The notes beneath the pieces were generated by a model. The model saw only the letters and a program-made list of their open reading frames with translations, was not told the origin of the DNA and did not search any database. The position numbers and the translations under genes are program-made. Shown here one piece after another: positions 48,054 to 59,400 of a stretch of DNA of 64,000 nt. Source of the stretch: Thuidium tamariscinum. Taxonomy: Eukaryota; Streptophyta; Bryopsida; Hypnales; Thuidiaceae. The first letter of the stretch is position 1; each line of letters opens with the position of its first letter. Location of the stretch: the NCBI GenBank assembly GCA_947034885.2, contig OX344750.2, positions 2,232,001 to 2,296,000 on the forward strand, written 5' to 3'.

Positions 48054-49328
48054 TTAACCCCTAAAGGACCAACATGCCTTTTTTGGCAACATAGCGATTT
48101 TGGGCAGGTACGTGTGGCTAGAGATTTCCATATTTTGGAACCAAACTTTAATAGAAGGTGTGGACGAGGAGTATCTTCAAAGCTCAACAATTTTCATGAT
48201 TTTTGACTACATGGTTCAAAAGTTATCGCATAAAATGTTGTTTGTTTCTCAACTCGGGCAGTTTGGGCAGATCAGAAAAAATCACTTTTTTTGGAAATAA
48301 AAATTTGAAATTGGTTTTATAGATTTATACATACTCGGGAAGCTTTGAATCATTCTATTTGGATTAATGAGTCAAAAGTTATGAAGAATTTTAGTTTGCG
48401 GGTAGTTATGGATTCTCTTCTCTAAAATAAACTTTGAAGTCCTTTATTTTACTCAATTTTCAATATTTTTGAAAAAAATTAAAAACACTAGGTGTAGGTT
48501 GTTTATTACAACATTTGAACCATTGGGATTGGCATTTTTTAATTCAATAAATAAATTGTTACCATTTTTGTATTTTGAATCATTTGCTACTTCTTTCTAC
48601 CTACTATTTTTTTTGTATATGTTGTACAATTCCAAATGATATGAAAATTTTCAAGCATGTAGCCAACTTGAATTGGAAAATGAATCCAAAGAGTTGCAAT
48701 CATTTTGGACATTTTTTCATATTAATGTGGCCTTCTGAAGTGCAGCTGCCCGGATTTTCGCAGTGGAAAAAAAATGATTTTTGTAACTTCAAACACTAAT
48801 ATCTTGCAATCTACATGGTGGAAATTTCTGAAATTTTTTCTACCATAAGAGGATTTCTGGGCTCCCAAGAGACTGTTTCAGGGGTGTTCCCCGAAATTGT
48901 TCCCACTGCTGCAGACCAGCACCCTGCTGGTCTGAATTTTTGAATTTTGAAAAAAAAAATTAAAATTTTTTTTTCAAAAAACTTCAGAATGTATGAAATA
49001 GAAAAAAAATGATTTAAAAAAATATTTTAAAAATATTTAATATTTAATTAAAATTAATAAAAAAATAATTTTTTTTGACGTGGCAGTCGCTCGACTACAT
49101 CAACATCGCGTTCCTAGCGTTCCCAATGCGTTCCCAGCGTCTGGGAACTCGCAGTCTCTTACAGGAGCTGAAAATCCTCTTATGATCTTCCCAAACTAGT
49201 TCACTAAAAGATCCTACGGTTTTATATGTCAAAAAATGTTTTTTTTTCTGAAATTTGGTAGCCGTCCTAGAAATGACAGTTTTGGAGCAGTTTTGGTGGA
49301 AACATTGTTGTGGTCCTTTAGGGGTTAA
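48054..49328 (+). mobile_element. TTAA-bounded element, subfamily A, best copy, interrupted
   Basis: Starts TTAACCCCTAAAGGACCAAC and ends GTGGTCCTTTAGGGGTTAA: long inverted ends with TTAA outermost. The total is 1275 bp. Removing the 341-bp CATAAG MITE at 48844-49184 leaves 934 bp, close to the 956 bp of the uninterrupted copy at 52439-53394. Apparent ORFs (48000-48206, 48575-48799, 49095-49358) track the repeat and are not called. Confidence 0.88.
48844..49184 (+). mobile_element. CATAAG-family MITE, copy 3, nested
   Basis: A 341-bp element with perfect CATAAGAGGATTT inverted ends, inserted into the TTAA element 48054-49328. The matching uninterrupted host text at 52560-52605 (reverse strand) lets the pre-insertion site be read. 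Little or no target duplication appears, perhaps 0-2 bp. Confidence 0.92.
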
Positions 49329-51849
49329 CATAAAAGCAAACTTGGAATGCAATGGCAAAGTTGGATTGTGAATATTCTCTAGTATAGAAATGATTCCTCC
49401 CCGGATGAATTAATTCAGGCTCAAGTATTCAATTTTTACTTTATTTAGAAAGTGTGAATATTAGCAAAACTTTGCACTTAGATTTGGGAGGCTTCTTAAA
49501 AGTTCTCCAATTTTTTTTGTAATTATCCAAATTGCAAAAATGACTCCATGAGAAGTCAACCGCTTTATTGGCAATTGGAAATTCATATAAAATTTCATGG
49601 TAATGATAAAATTTCACTAAAAATTAGAATAGTGTGTTTTAGCTTAAATAAGGGGTTCACTAAATTTCAAGACATTTCAATATGATTGACAAGTATCAGA
49701 ATCATCAGTAGTAATGACTTTTAACGATTTTACCAAATTCTTTGCAAGTTGATGTAAGCAATTCTAACTCCACCCTAAAGATTAAAATTTAACACAAGGG
49801 TTCTATGTCTAATCAAATACTTTTCTCCTAATTGGGTGTTCAAAGAGTGCCTTTCAAGCAATGAACTCTCTCTAATCACGTCTTTTACTCCTAAAAAATC
49901 ACTAATTTCACTAACACATGGCTCTGGTTAATAGTTAAAGGATTTCTATTAATTCTTTAATCTAATTTTAGTCTAAAGTGTCAACTACTTTAATCTAGTT
50001 AATTCTAAGTTCTAATGTAAAAGTCTAACTAATCACTAATTCCAAGCATTTGGAAAAATAAAGCTTAATAGTAAAATGATGAGAATAAAAATTAAATAGG
50101 ATTGATTTACCTCCTCACTATAACTTTCCATCGTCCCGTCATCAAACATCATCATGTGTATGAAATCGCAAGTGATCTCTTTGTTGAACTCATCTTGTCC
50201 ATCCATCTAATCCATGATAAATTCTCACTTTGTTGGTAAAACATGAATTGGTCCTAATTCCAAAAATACTAATGGTTATGGATTTAAATTAATTGTGTAT
50301 TTTTTACTAATTTTTAATTTCTTGATAATTAGAAAATACCACAATTTAATTTATTCCACTAAACTAATGATTTTCAAACAACTTAAGTAATTGAATTCCA
50401 AATAAATCTATTCTAAATGGAAATCAAATGATATTTCTAACTAATTTGTGATTTTTTGTTATTGTTTTTATTCCTTTTAGATATTCTAGTCTAATTTCAA
50501 TGGCAATTAATTAGTAGAGAATTAAAAAATTTAACCAAATCCTATCAAATCTAATTCATTTTTAATTTTTCCTAATTCTTAATGAAATTGGTTGTCAATT
50601 TTGTCTTTTGCTTTTTGGCTTATTAGGCCTAATAAAACAAAACTAACAAAATCCAGACCTTCTAAAAATCTAATTAATAACTAACTACCAAAGAATAAAG
50701 AACATTCCCAAAGAACAAGGACAATTTCAATAGTAAAGATTCCCCAAGAAATTAGTTTTTTAATATTAAAGGTCAAAGCCAAGGAATCACAAACCTAATT
50801 CAACAACAAGATTCTTTAAGAAATTATTTTTTTAATGCTAATTCTTTCGCGTGAGCCTTTTCTTCCCATGCCTTAATCCTCTTAAGTCTTCATTCTCTCT
50901 TCATTTTTGCAAGTTGTTTATGTTGCAATTTCTTTTGAGAGAGATGATGGCTATGGAGGTTGAGATTTTGGTGAATTGGTGAAGAATTGTTGAAACTCCA
51001 AGATTTGAATTTTGAATTAAAATAAAAGAGAAATAAGTTATGACTCCAACTGCCAACCCAAGATTTTAATTTAAAACCAAATTTTTGAGTTTCAAAGTAA
51101 CTTTGGAAATGAGAGTTTTGAGCTCTCAGTCCTCCGGCTCCGATCAATTCAGTCTCCACCAAGGCAGTCGACAAACCAGCCAACTTAAGTTAGTCCGGCA
51201 AACAACCAGTGAGCCAATCAAGCCGGCAGGTGCACTCAGCTAGTACATCATACATCTGGTTCATCACAGACCGACCCAAGGTCCGGGAAATATTTTGGGT
51301 TCTACCAGCTATCTTCCTTCTATTTCCAAAAAGAACCAGTTTTTCAAGTATGAAGTCCCGGTAGTTTACTCTGTTTTTAATTCAAAATAGAAAATTTTGT
51401 AAATTTTTCATTGGTTTTTTTTCTCTTCCTTCAATTTGCAAATGGTTTTTTCTCAAATTCATCCAGCTGATCTTGAACTAGCCGCCGGTTCTTGCCGGAC
51501 CCTGGACCGACCCAATACAGTTGGTTGCTTGACTGAGGCTAGTCATCCTTTTTTTGATATACATACATGATTGGGTGACGAATTTTCTCATTGTTAACTT
51601 AATTTTGGGTTCCACAAGGATTGAACTTTGAAGAAAAAATCCCAAAACTGAGTGAAAAGTATCTAAGTTAGTACTTGAGAGGGACAAAGAGAGATTCCTA
51701 GTAATTTGAATTTCAGAAATTCACAGAGAGCCTACTCAGTGATTTGAATTGGAGAAATTAGCAGAGGGTGGAGTCCAGTGGGTTGGAAATTGAGAGATCA
51801 ACACCCCAGTGCACCCAGTACCGAGCTGAGAGCAGCCTTATGATTTGAA
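49329..51849. other. Intergenic DNA with internally repeated stretch near the right end
   Basis: AT-rich to about 51100, then mixed composition. Text around 51785-51850 ('cccagtgcacccagta', 'gagagcagc', 'tttgaat') recurs at 54184-54245, beyond the inserted element at 51850-54178. A related phrase also lies at 51735-51790. No gene is supported; the 97-codon ORF 50890-51183 is unrecognised. Confidence 0.45.
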
Positions 51850-54178
51850 TGAACCCCTAACTGCCCAAGGCACCAAAATCTGGTGTTTGCAAAACTTTGA
51901 AGTTAAAGAAAACCTAACCAAATTGCTTTTATTTCTGTAGTTTTTACTTTTGAAAAATTCTTCTAGAAGACTAGTTTTAGTGTCAAAAATCCGATCTGGA
52001 AAAGAAATGTGTTGAATAGGTTTTTATCAAGATTAAGAAAAAACTGTAGTAATTTAAGGTTCGAACATAGGGGAGACTTGTTAATGGGTATTATATTAAT
52101 CGTTGAGTTGTCACAATTTATACCAAGTAGGATTTTTGATTTACAAATCAATTAATCTTAATTAATTAGCCAATTAATCAATGAAGCCTATGATAATACA
52201 ATCCTCACACTTTTCCAATTGGACTATAATGATTGTCCTCTCTCTATTTCACATTTGCTCCATAGCCTTAATGTTGGAGGTAAACAATTTAACATGTCTT
52301 CCAATAGAAATCAAATTATAACACACATACATACAACTTTCACAATAATTTTAATAGTAACCAAGAACTAATTGATTGACTCAACCAGTTGCAAAACAAT
52401 TGGGAAACTACACACATTCAAAATAACATCCACTTCAATTAACCCCTAAACCCCTAACCTCTATGTTTTCACCAAAACCGCTTCAAAACTGTCATTTCTT
52501 AGACAATTATAAAATTATCAAACAAAAACATTTTTTGACAAAAGTAACCGTAGGATATTTTAGAGAAAAAGTTTAAGAATATGTGAAAAAAATTTCAGAA
52601 ATTTCCGCCATGTAGATTGCAAGACATTAGTGTTTGAAGTGACAAAAATCATTTTTTTACCACTGCGGAAATCCGGGCAGCTGCACTTCAAAAGACCATA
52701 TTTGTGTGGAAAAATGTTCAAAATGATTGTAACTCCTTGGATTCATTTTGAAAATGAAGTTGGCTACATGCTTGAAAATTTTCAGATCATTTGGAATTGT
52801 GAAACATATAGGAAAAAAATAGTAAGTAGAAAGAAGTAGAAAATGAGCCAAAATACTAAATTATTAACAATTTATTTATAAATTTAAAAGAAGACAATCC
52901 CAATGGTTGTATTGTTGTGTTAAACAATATACACCCAATTTTTTTTTTTTTTTTTCAAAAATATTGAAACTTGAATTAAATAAAAAATTTCAAACTTTTT
53001 TTTGTAGTGTAGAGATTTTATAACTAGCCGAAACTACCTCAAACTTAAAAACCTCATAACTTTTGACTGATTAATCCAAATGGAATGATTCAAAGATTCC
53101 CATGCCTGTATAAACCTAAAGAATAAATTTGAAATTTCACTTTTGAAAAAAAAGTTTTTTTAAAGAAGTTTTTTCTGCTGCCCAGGCTGCCCTCACTTCA
53201 AACAAAACGACATATCATGCCATAACTTTTTAACCGTGTAGTCAAAAGTTACAAAAATTGTTGGGCCTTGAAGCTACTCCTTGGACACATGTTGTATCAA
53301 ATTTTCAAAGAAAAAAAGTATAAACTCTATTCGTAGTGAGCTGCCCAAAATTTCTATGTTGCCAAAAAACGCAGCTCAGGGCTTTAGGGGTTAACACAAC
53401 AAAGAAAACACAAAGGCACAATAAGCCAAAATAGATTGCAGGCAAGAGCTCCCAAAACCTATGGAAAGACTAAATTCCAATTGACACAATTTTTTTACTT
53501 AAAGGAAGAAGAATGGTTTGAATAGTTACCACCTATTGGTTCAAGTCTTTTCATATCTTTGAATTTGTCTATATCTACCAATTTATTAACAATCAATTCC
53601 TACCAATCACTATGGTCTATTTACACTATCCAAAGCCAATTGAATCAAATAAAGCTCAAAGTTAGCTAGAAAGTTATCAATAGGATTTTTGGAAAAATAA
53701 ATATTACTACAAAATGATAGAGATTTTTCTACACAAGATTTTGTGCAAGGATACCCCTTGCAACCTTGACTTTCTATAGTGTTGAGAGCTCTTGAAAATG
53801 AGCCTCAAATACACTAGATCTTGGAGAAAAAATCACATTCAAAATTCATTTACAAAAATTGTAAAGTAGATTTTGAGGCTCAGCCATGACTTGATTGGAA
53901 TTATGCATGTTAGGCCCTTTCACCTCATATTTCTTTGGTCACCAACTTTTTAGATTTAACTTGCCAAAAGAGGATAGAAACACTTTACATCACTTTTGCA
54001 ATTATAACACCCTCATGGTCAAACATTATAATCTTTAGCTTATAAGTGCTATTGTTGTGTTTTCTTTTCCTATGCAATCTCTAACATGTCTAGTTTGAAT
54101 TTGTACAGTTACAATATTAAAAAAATTGATACAACTTATCAAAATGTTGGCATCATTTTGTTTAACTTAGAGCAGATT
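51850..54178 (+). mobile_element. TTAA-bounded element, subfamily B, split by a later insertion
   Basis: The left part 51850-52003 and right part 53715-54178 match the contiguous copy at 20055-20708. The left border reads TGAACCCCTAACTGCCCAAG (TTAA mutated to TGAA). The last roughly 45 bp of the right end are missing. About 1.7 kb is inserted between the parts, and a subfamily A element lies inside that insert. Confidence 0.8.
52439..53394 (-). mobile_element. TTAA-bounded element, subfamily A, nested
   Basis: A 956-bp element from TTAACCCCTAAACCCC to GGCTTTAGGGGTTAA. In reverse orientation the interior matches 48054-49328 almost throughout ('gcccggattt.cgcagtgg', 'gcaatctacatgg.ggaaatt'). 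It is the innermost layer of a three-level nest. The ORFs 52630-52839 and 52657-52851 are repeat-derived. Confidence 0.88.
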
Positions 54179-55399
54179 CAAAATTGAGAATTTGACACCT
54201 TAGTGTACCCAGTCCAAGGATGAGAGCAGCTGGTGAATTGAATTGAGAAGCAACCGTCTGCTTGTGTGCCGAAGTTGAACTCTGATTGCAATTCAAAACT
54301 CGGCCTAAAACCTGATCTAACAAACTCGAAGCTCCAAAAACTGAACTCACAATCAAGGTGGAGTGACACTATAAGCATTCAAGTGAAGTTGGTAAGGTAA
54401 GAGGTTCAGAAACCGCCCATCTCAGGGCTGGTTCCCCCTTTTCACATATTTCCTTGGACTAGAACATTTTTAACTCATTTTTCAGTCATAGAAAAATAGA
54501 TGAGGATTCTAACACAAGTTGTTTCATAATATTTGAAGCATTATTGAATTAGTTATGAATTTTCAAACATAGTTTGGCATAGGGTTCATAGTGGTGAACA
54601 GTAGGCCTTGCAAACCCATACTTGCGCAGTTTGAAAAAAAATCTGGCTTGGTTCAAAAACTAGCAGTGCAACATGTCAAAAGTGATATAATTTGTTTCTA
54701 AATGTGTCCCTTTCAAAAACTGAAATGGATGGTTGAATAAACCATTCTTTTAGATTTTTTTATCACTTGAGAGAAGGTAGTTCAACAATCAATCCTTATT
54801 TTGAATATAATCAGGAGACACCTATCCACATAGTTGAGGATGAACCCAATGGGACTCTGAAACCATCCATTCAATTAGTGAAAACAAAGTCTTAGCATGC
54901 TTCAATGTAATCCACAATTCGTTTTCTCATAGTAAATGATCCATTTCAAAGCCTCCTAGTGGACAGGTGCAAAAGCCTGAGCAGTTTATGAGCCCTCTCC
55001 TATAAGAAGGAAGATTTGGAACAAGGTTGCACCATCCATTAGGGAATAGTTTGATTTTTTAACCGCGTTTTTATTTTGATTAGGAGACAAAAGGAAAAAA
55101 ACATACAGAAAATCATTTGAATTTGGCGAAGCTTTAGAGGAGTTCTTATAGAGCTCTTAAATATATCCTAGATACACTAAAATATAGGGATCTTTTTTCA
55201 CTTTTAACTCTAAGAATTCAAAATCTACCCTACTTCCTTCAGCAATGAAATTCCGTTTCATTTGTTTAAAAAAAATAAAAATCTACCCTACTAGGTTTAC
55301 TTCATTGTTTGATTTTAACATCTTGCATTAGTATGAATCTTAATCAGCAACCAATAATATACAAAAAAGTACTTCTTTAGATCTTTGTCTTTTATTTAT
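54179..55399. other. Spacer without recognised gene
   Basis: The first 70 bp repeat the text left of the inserted element (see 51785-51850). A stretch at 54400-54560 loosely resembles an S2 interior ('ggttcagaaacc', 'ttcagtcatagaaaaa'), without ends. The rest is AT-rich. Confidence 0.4.
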
Positions 55400-57010
55400 T
55401 TTTACTATAAGTATGAATGTGACAAATAATACATGATTACAAGGAGTCTTTGAAAAGTGCAAAATTTAACAAATAAATTCTTTATTTAAATCTTCATTTT
55501 TTATTTTTTCAAATTAAAAAAAATCATAATTAAAAAGAGTCTTGAAAAATTGTAGTAATTAAAAATTAAAGTTTTTACTTGATTCTTGATTCTTTATTTT
55601 TAATCTTTTATTGAATCAACATATAAAATTATATTTGAATAAGACAAGTCATTGAGATTGCAAAAATTAAGTAACAAAGTTTTAATTTGAATCTCTATCT
55701 ACACTAGTAGTCTTATTCATAAAACTATATTGATAAATAATCCATGATTAGAATTAAAAAAATTGAAATAAGAAATTAGAATAGTTCTTATTCAAATATC
55801 TATCTTTTATTTTTTTTAGTATTTAAATCATTGTAACAAATAATACGTGAAAAATATAATATTTTGTGAATTGCAATATAGTTGAACACATTCTTACTTC
55901 AATCCCCCCATATATATTTTTTTTCAAAAAGTGACAAATAACACATGCATAAAATTATCCATTAACAATCGGAAAAAATAAATAGAAAATTCTCACTTAA
56001 ATCTCCACCCTTAATTTTCTATTTTAAAAAATCAACTTAAATGACAAGCTTTATAAAATTATTAGGGCTCTCTAAAAATTGCAAATATTACATGGAGTAG
56101 TTTCTAATGAATTTCAAACATTTTATTTCAAATTTCAAATCAGCATAATTAATAATACAGTAATGAAATGAATTTATGGAGATTTCAAAATTACATGAAC
56201 AAGATTTTACTTAAGATTTCCATCCTTTATTTTTATTTACAGAAACAAAGTGAAAAAAATTCAATATTAGAAGGAATTTTGGATAATTGTCAAAAACAAA
56301 TCAAAATACTTATGCAAGCAACCATCCTTTGATTTTATTGTAAGTTCAAATGAATGTGACAAATAATACCCAATTGCAATGATTATTTGAAAATTACAAA
56401 ACATATATGGACACATTCTTACTTCAATCTCCATCCTTCATTTTTGTTTTTAGAATGGATATGGTAAAAAATTCATAATTGGAAATCTTTGAAAATTGAA
56501 AAAATTAAAAAGAGAAGATTTTTTAAATCATCATCATTTACTTTTTAGTTTATAGTTAGAAAATCAAAGTGATAAGTAATTTATAATTACAAAAACCCTT
56601 GAAGAATTGCAATAAATAAATAAATATTAATTTATTTTAGAAATGTATAATCTTTGTATTTTAGATTTTTAGTCAAATAAATTATTCAAACTTAGGAAAA
56701 GTTTTGAAGAATTGCAAAAAATATATAGGGAGGTTCTTTCTTAAATCCCTATTCTTTGTTATATATATTTTATATTATTAACACAAAAATTGATTTATAA
56801 ATATGAAGGGTCTCAAAAAATAGTTTGATATTAAAAGAAAAATTTCTTATATGAAAATTACCAATACTAAAGGAAGAAAGTCTTTCTTAAATTACCACCC
56901 TCTATATTTTGTTTTTAGATTCATTTCACAAATGATTCATTAGTATAATGATTCTTTGATAATCACAAAATCAAAATAGACAAGTTCTTATTAAATCTCT
57001 ACAACAAATA
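55400..57010. repeat. Degenerate satellite-like array, about 107-bp period, about 15 units
   Basis: A landmark resembling TTCTTACTTAAATCTCCATC recurs near 55482, 55574, 55681, 55781, 55891, 55991, 56098, 56205, 56308, 56415, 56518, 56630, 56735, 56880 and 56984. Spacing is mostly 100-112 bp. Between landmarks runs a common order: 'gtgacaaataatacatgattacaa', then a 'ctttgaaaattgcaaaaatta' type segment. Units are strongly diverged from each other, so the array is old. It is extremely AT-rich and lies directly upstream of the SF3B4 fragment. Confidence 0.8.
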
Positions 57011-57695
57011 TCAAAATTTTAAAATCAATATGACAAATCCCTACAAGAGATGTGGGTGTTTTTAGTAGGAGATAATAGTAAGAAAATATTGAAAAGACAT
57101 TGAAAGTCCTGGAAAGTCAACTTGGGAAGTGGAGTCGTGTACATTTAGTTATAAATTCTTAAAATTCATATAAATGTTCTCGAAAACGTTCTTTTCGGTC
57201 ACTGAGCGGCATGTAGACTGTTTTCCTGTAGTGAGCAAGCGGTGTGTTCGGTGTAAAAATAGAAAAAAGCATCTGTTCTTGTCGTCGAGGGCTTGCCGCA
57301 TTGCTCCATTCTTTTCTTCTAGCCTGCCTCAAGCTCGGGACGCTCGCAACAACCGGCGCCGCCACCACCTGGGCACGCACATTCATCGCCAACGCCATTG
57401 TAATCGAATTGCACTTCAAGAAAGCACTTAAGGTAAGCAGAGAGATCGAAACGCGGGAGTAGGAGTTGTAGGTAAGGTTGGAGAGCTTGATGAGCAAGGC
57501 TGGAGTGCAGAATATTGGGGATGGGCACGCGGCTTAACTTCGTCTCTGTAGGATCCTCTGCTTGCTCTGCATCGTCTCCATTCAGTTGTTGCTGTCCTCG
57601 TTGCGGTTTTTGGTGTTGTTGGTGAAGACGGTGCCACATGTGAGGAGTCCGATAAGGTGGTCTTCCTCTGCGGCCACTCTGGCGTGCGCTTTCCC
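57011..57695 (+). promoter_or_regulatory. Upstream flank of the SF3B4 fragment
   Basis: Composition changes abruptly from AT-rich satellite to GC-rich at about 57170. Overlapping ORFs on both strands (57159-57772) are unrecognised. The region is the right place for a promoter and 5' leader, with possible donor/acceptor signals near 57431 and 57551, but none can be proven. Confidence 0.35.
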
Positions 57696-57783
57696 ATGAT
57701 GACGCGCATCACGCCCGGCGTGGGCGCCAATCTGCTGGGCCAGCACGCCGCGGAGCGCAACTTGGATGCCACGGCCTATTCCG
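57696..57783 (+). pseudogene. SF3B4: SF3B4 (SAP49) N-terminal exon fragment
   Basis: Encodes MMTRITPGVGANLLGQH followed by AAERNLDATAYS. This matches the conserved start of splicing factor 3B subunit 4, the U2 snRNP protein whose two RRM domains follow immediately in all homologues I know. Here homology ends at DATAY, where the family continues V-G-(N/G)-L into RRM1. The sequence instead reads TCCG followed by GTGAGAT, a plausible splice donor. No RRM-coding exon appears in the remaining 6.2 kb, which is interrupted by a gag-like retroelement. Two readings are possible: a truncated 5' gene fragment, or a true first exon with a very long intron leaving the window. The frame is open upstream to at least 57657 (ATG), but 57696 or 57699 is the homologous start. 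GC-rich codons contrast with the flanking satellite. The homology is confident; functional status is not. Confidence 0.7.
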
Positions 57784-59400
57784 GTGAGATATTCGCCCCC
57801 CCTCCCATTTCACGATTCCACTCTCCCCTCCTTCCTCTGCTCCGTCGATGCCTTCAGTCGCATTCTCTCGTCGGGTAGGAACGAGCGCACTCATTTTGAG
57901 TGGCGACGTTGGTTTGGTCGGTCATTCAATGGCGTTGACGTCGGGGTCATGGCCTTCGCGAGTGGCGAGATGGATCTCTGTCAGCCATGCAGTTCCGGTC
58001 CATGAATTTGGGCAACTGCCTTGAACCCTAAAATTTCTAAACGCAAAATTACGGAGTGCCTGGCCTCCTCCGCCTTGCGTGTCGTAGGAACTAGGGTAGG
58101 AAGCCCTATTGGTGCGCTGACCTTCCATTTCTGAAGCCTCTGTTGTTGCGCGGAGTTCTGAAGGACAGACTCGACCTTGCTTTGAATATTTCGACTTCAC
58201 AATTCTTATCTGAAAATGGTTCCAATAAAACTCTGGAGACTACCTGTTCACTTTCTTCTCAAGGGACTGCTAAACTGGAATGTGATGTAGATATGTGTGG
58301 CTGGTTCAGACACCGATGTGGATGTCGTAACAGGGGATAACCTGGAGGAGATTGTGTTAGAGGTGAGTTCCATTGTTGTGACGAAGTTGTGAGTAGTGAC
58401 GCTGGCCAAGTTAGAGCTTCCATGCGGACAACTTTCAATATATCACACTTTACACCTTGTGCAGGCAATTGGCTTACTTTGTAGTAAGTAATTTCTGATT
58501 TCATTTTGCAGGCCCGTTGGAAAGTTGGACTCAGAGTTGGTGACTGGTCAGATTTCCAACTAATAGAGTCCCAAAATTATGTCAGTAAGCATTCTAGATT
58601 CCCACTTTCAACCCCTTTGGAGAAGTACTGACTTTCTACTGTTGATGTAATCTTAATTCTTAGATATTGGCCGCCGTAGATATTGATGTTCTCCCAGGAT
58701 TTTGGCCGTGGTCTGAGAGTATCTGGCCTGAGCAGAGTTGCAGAAAATTGGATACATTCTAGGATATGGAGGTCAAGCATCGGACGGAAGCGTGTCTCTG
58801 GAGGGTGTCAGGGCAGCCATGCCTGCACGTTGGTGCAGCTTGTCTGTGGAGACCAAGCAGAATCCAGTTCGCATTCAAAGTCTGGTGAGGATCGTTACAA
58901 GGTCAACTTTCCAAGATGTGGCCTTTTTAGGTATTTTCTTAGCTTAGAGATGGATTGTAATTTTAGAAATACCCTCTTAACTCAGCTCAGATTAATAGTG
59001 ACTGTCTAAAGCGAAGTCTGTTTGAAAGGCAAAACAATCTTTACACCATAGCATTGCTTTGCGAGTGGTATGTTGTGTCATGAATTACTAAGCGTGATAG
59101 TGGATCAATCAACTAGTTCGTGCTACTGTTGTCCCGTGATTTGTTGTGAGCGAGGAATATATTGAAGTATGTACAAAAGAAATTCAGTCTTGAATGTTGG
59201 CACTCTCATGAGTTTTGTATCTACGCTTTAACTAGCAGTACAACCGTTACGAGATTTGCAACAACACCCCGTTGCGCAAGAAAACGGAGTATTTTCTTCA
59301 GTTTGCTAGAACTGGATTTTACACTCAATAGTACTTCCAAAACTTCTGATGGAAATTTGTCGTAGCACAGGAAAGCACAATTCCTTCTCTAAGGCTTTAG
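57784..59400. other. Region of exon-like composition, no product recognised
   Basis: Not AT-rich like the intergenic DNA. Short open stretches bounded by splice-like signals occur, for example 58143-58340, 58510-58590 and 58738-58860 (+). None matches a family I recognise or continues SF3B4. It could be intron of the SF3B4 fragment or exons of an unknown gene. Confidence 0.3.
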
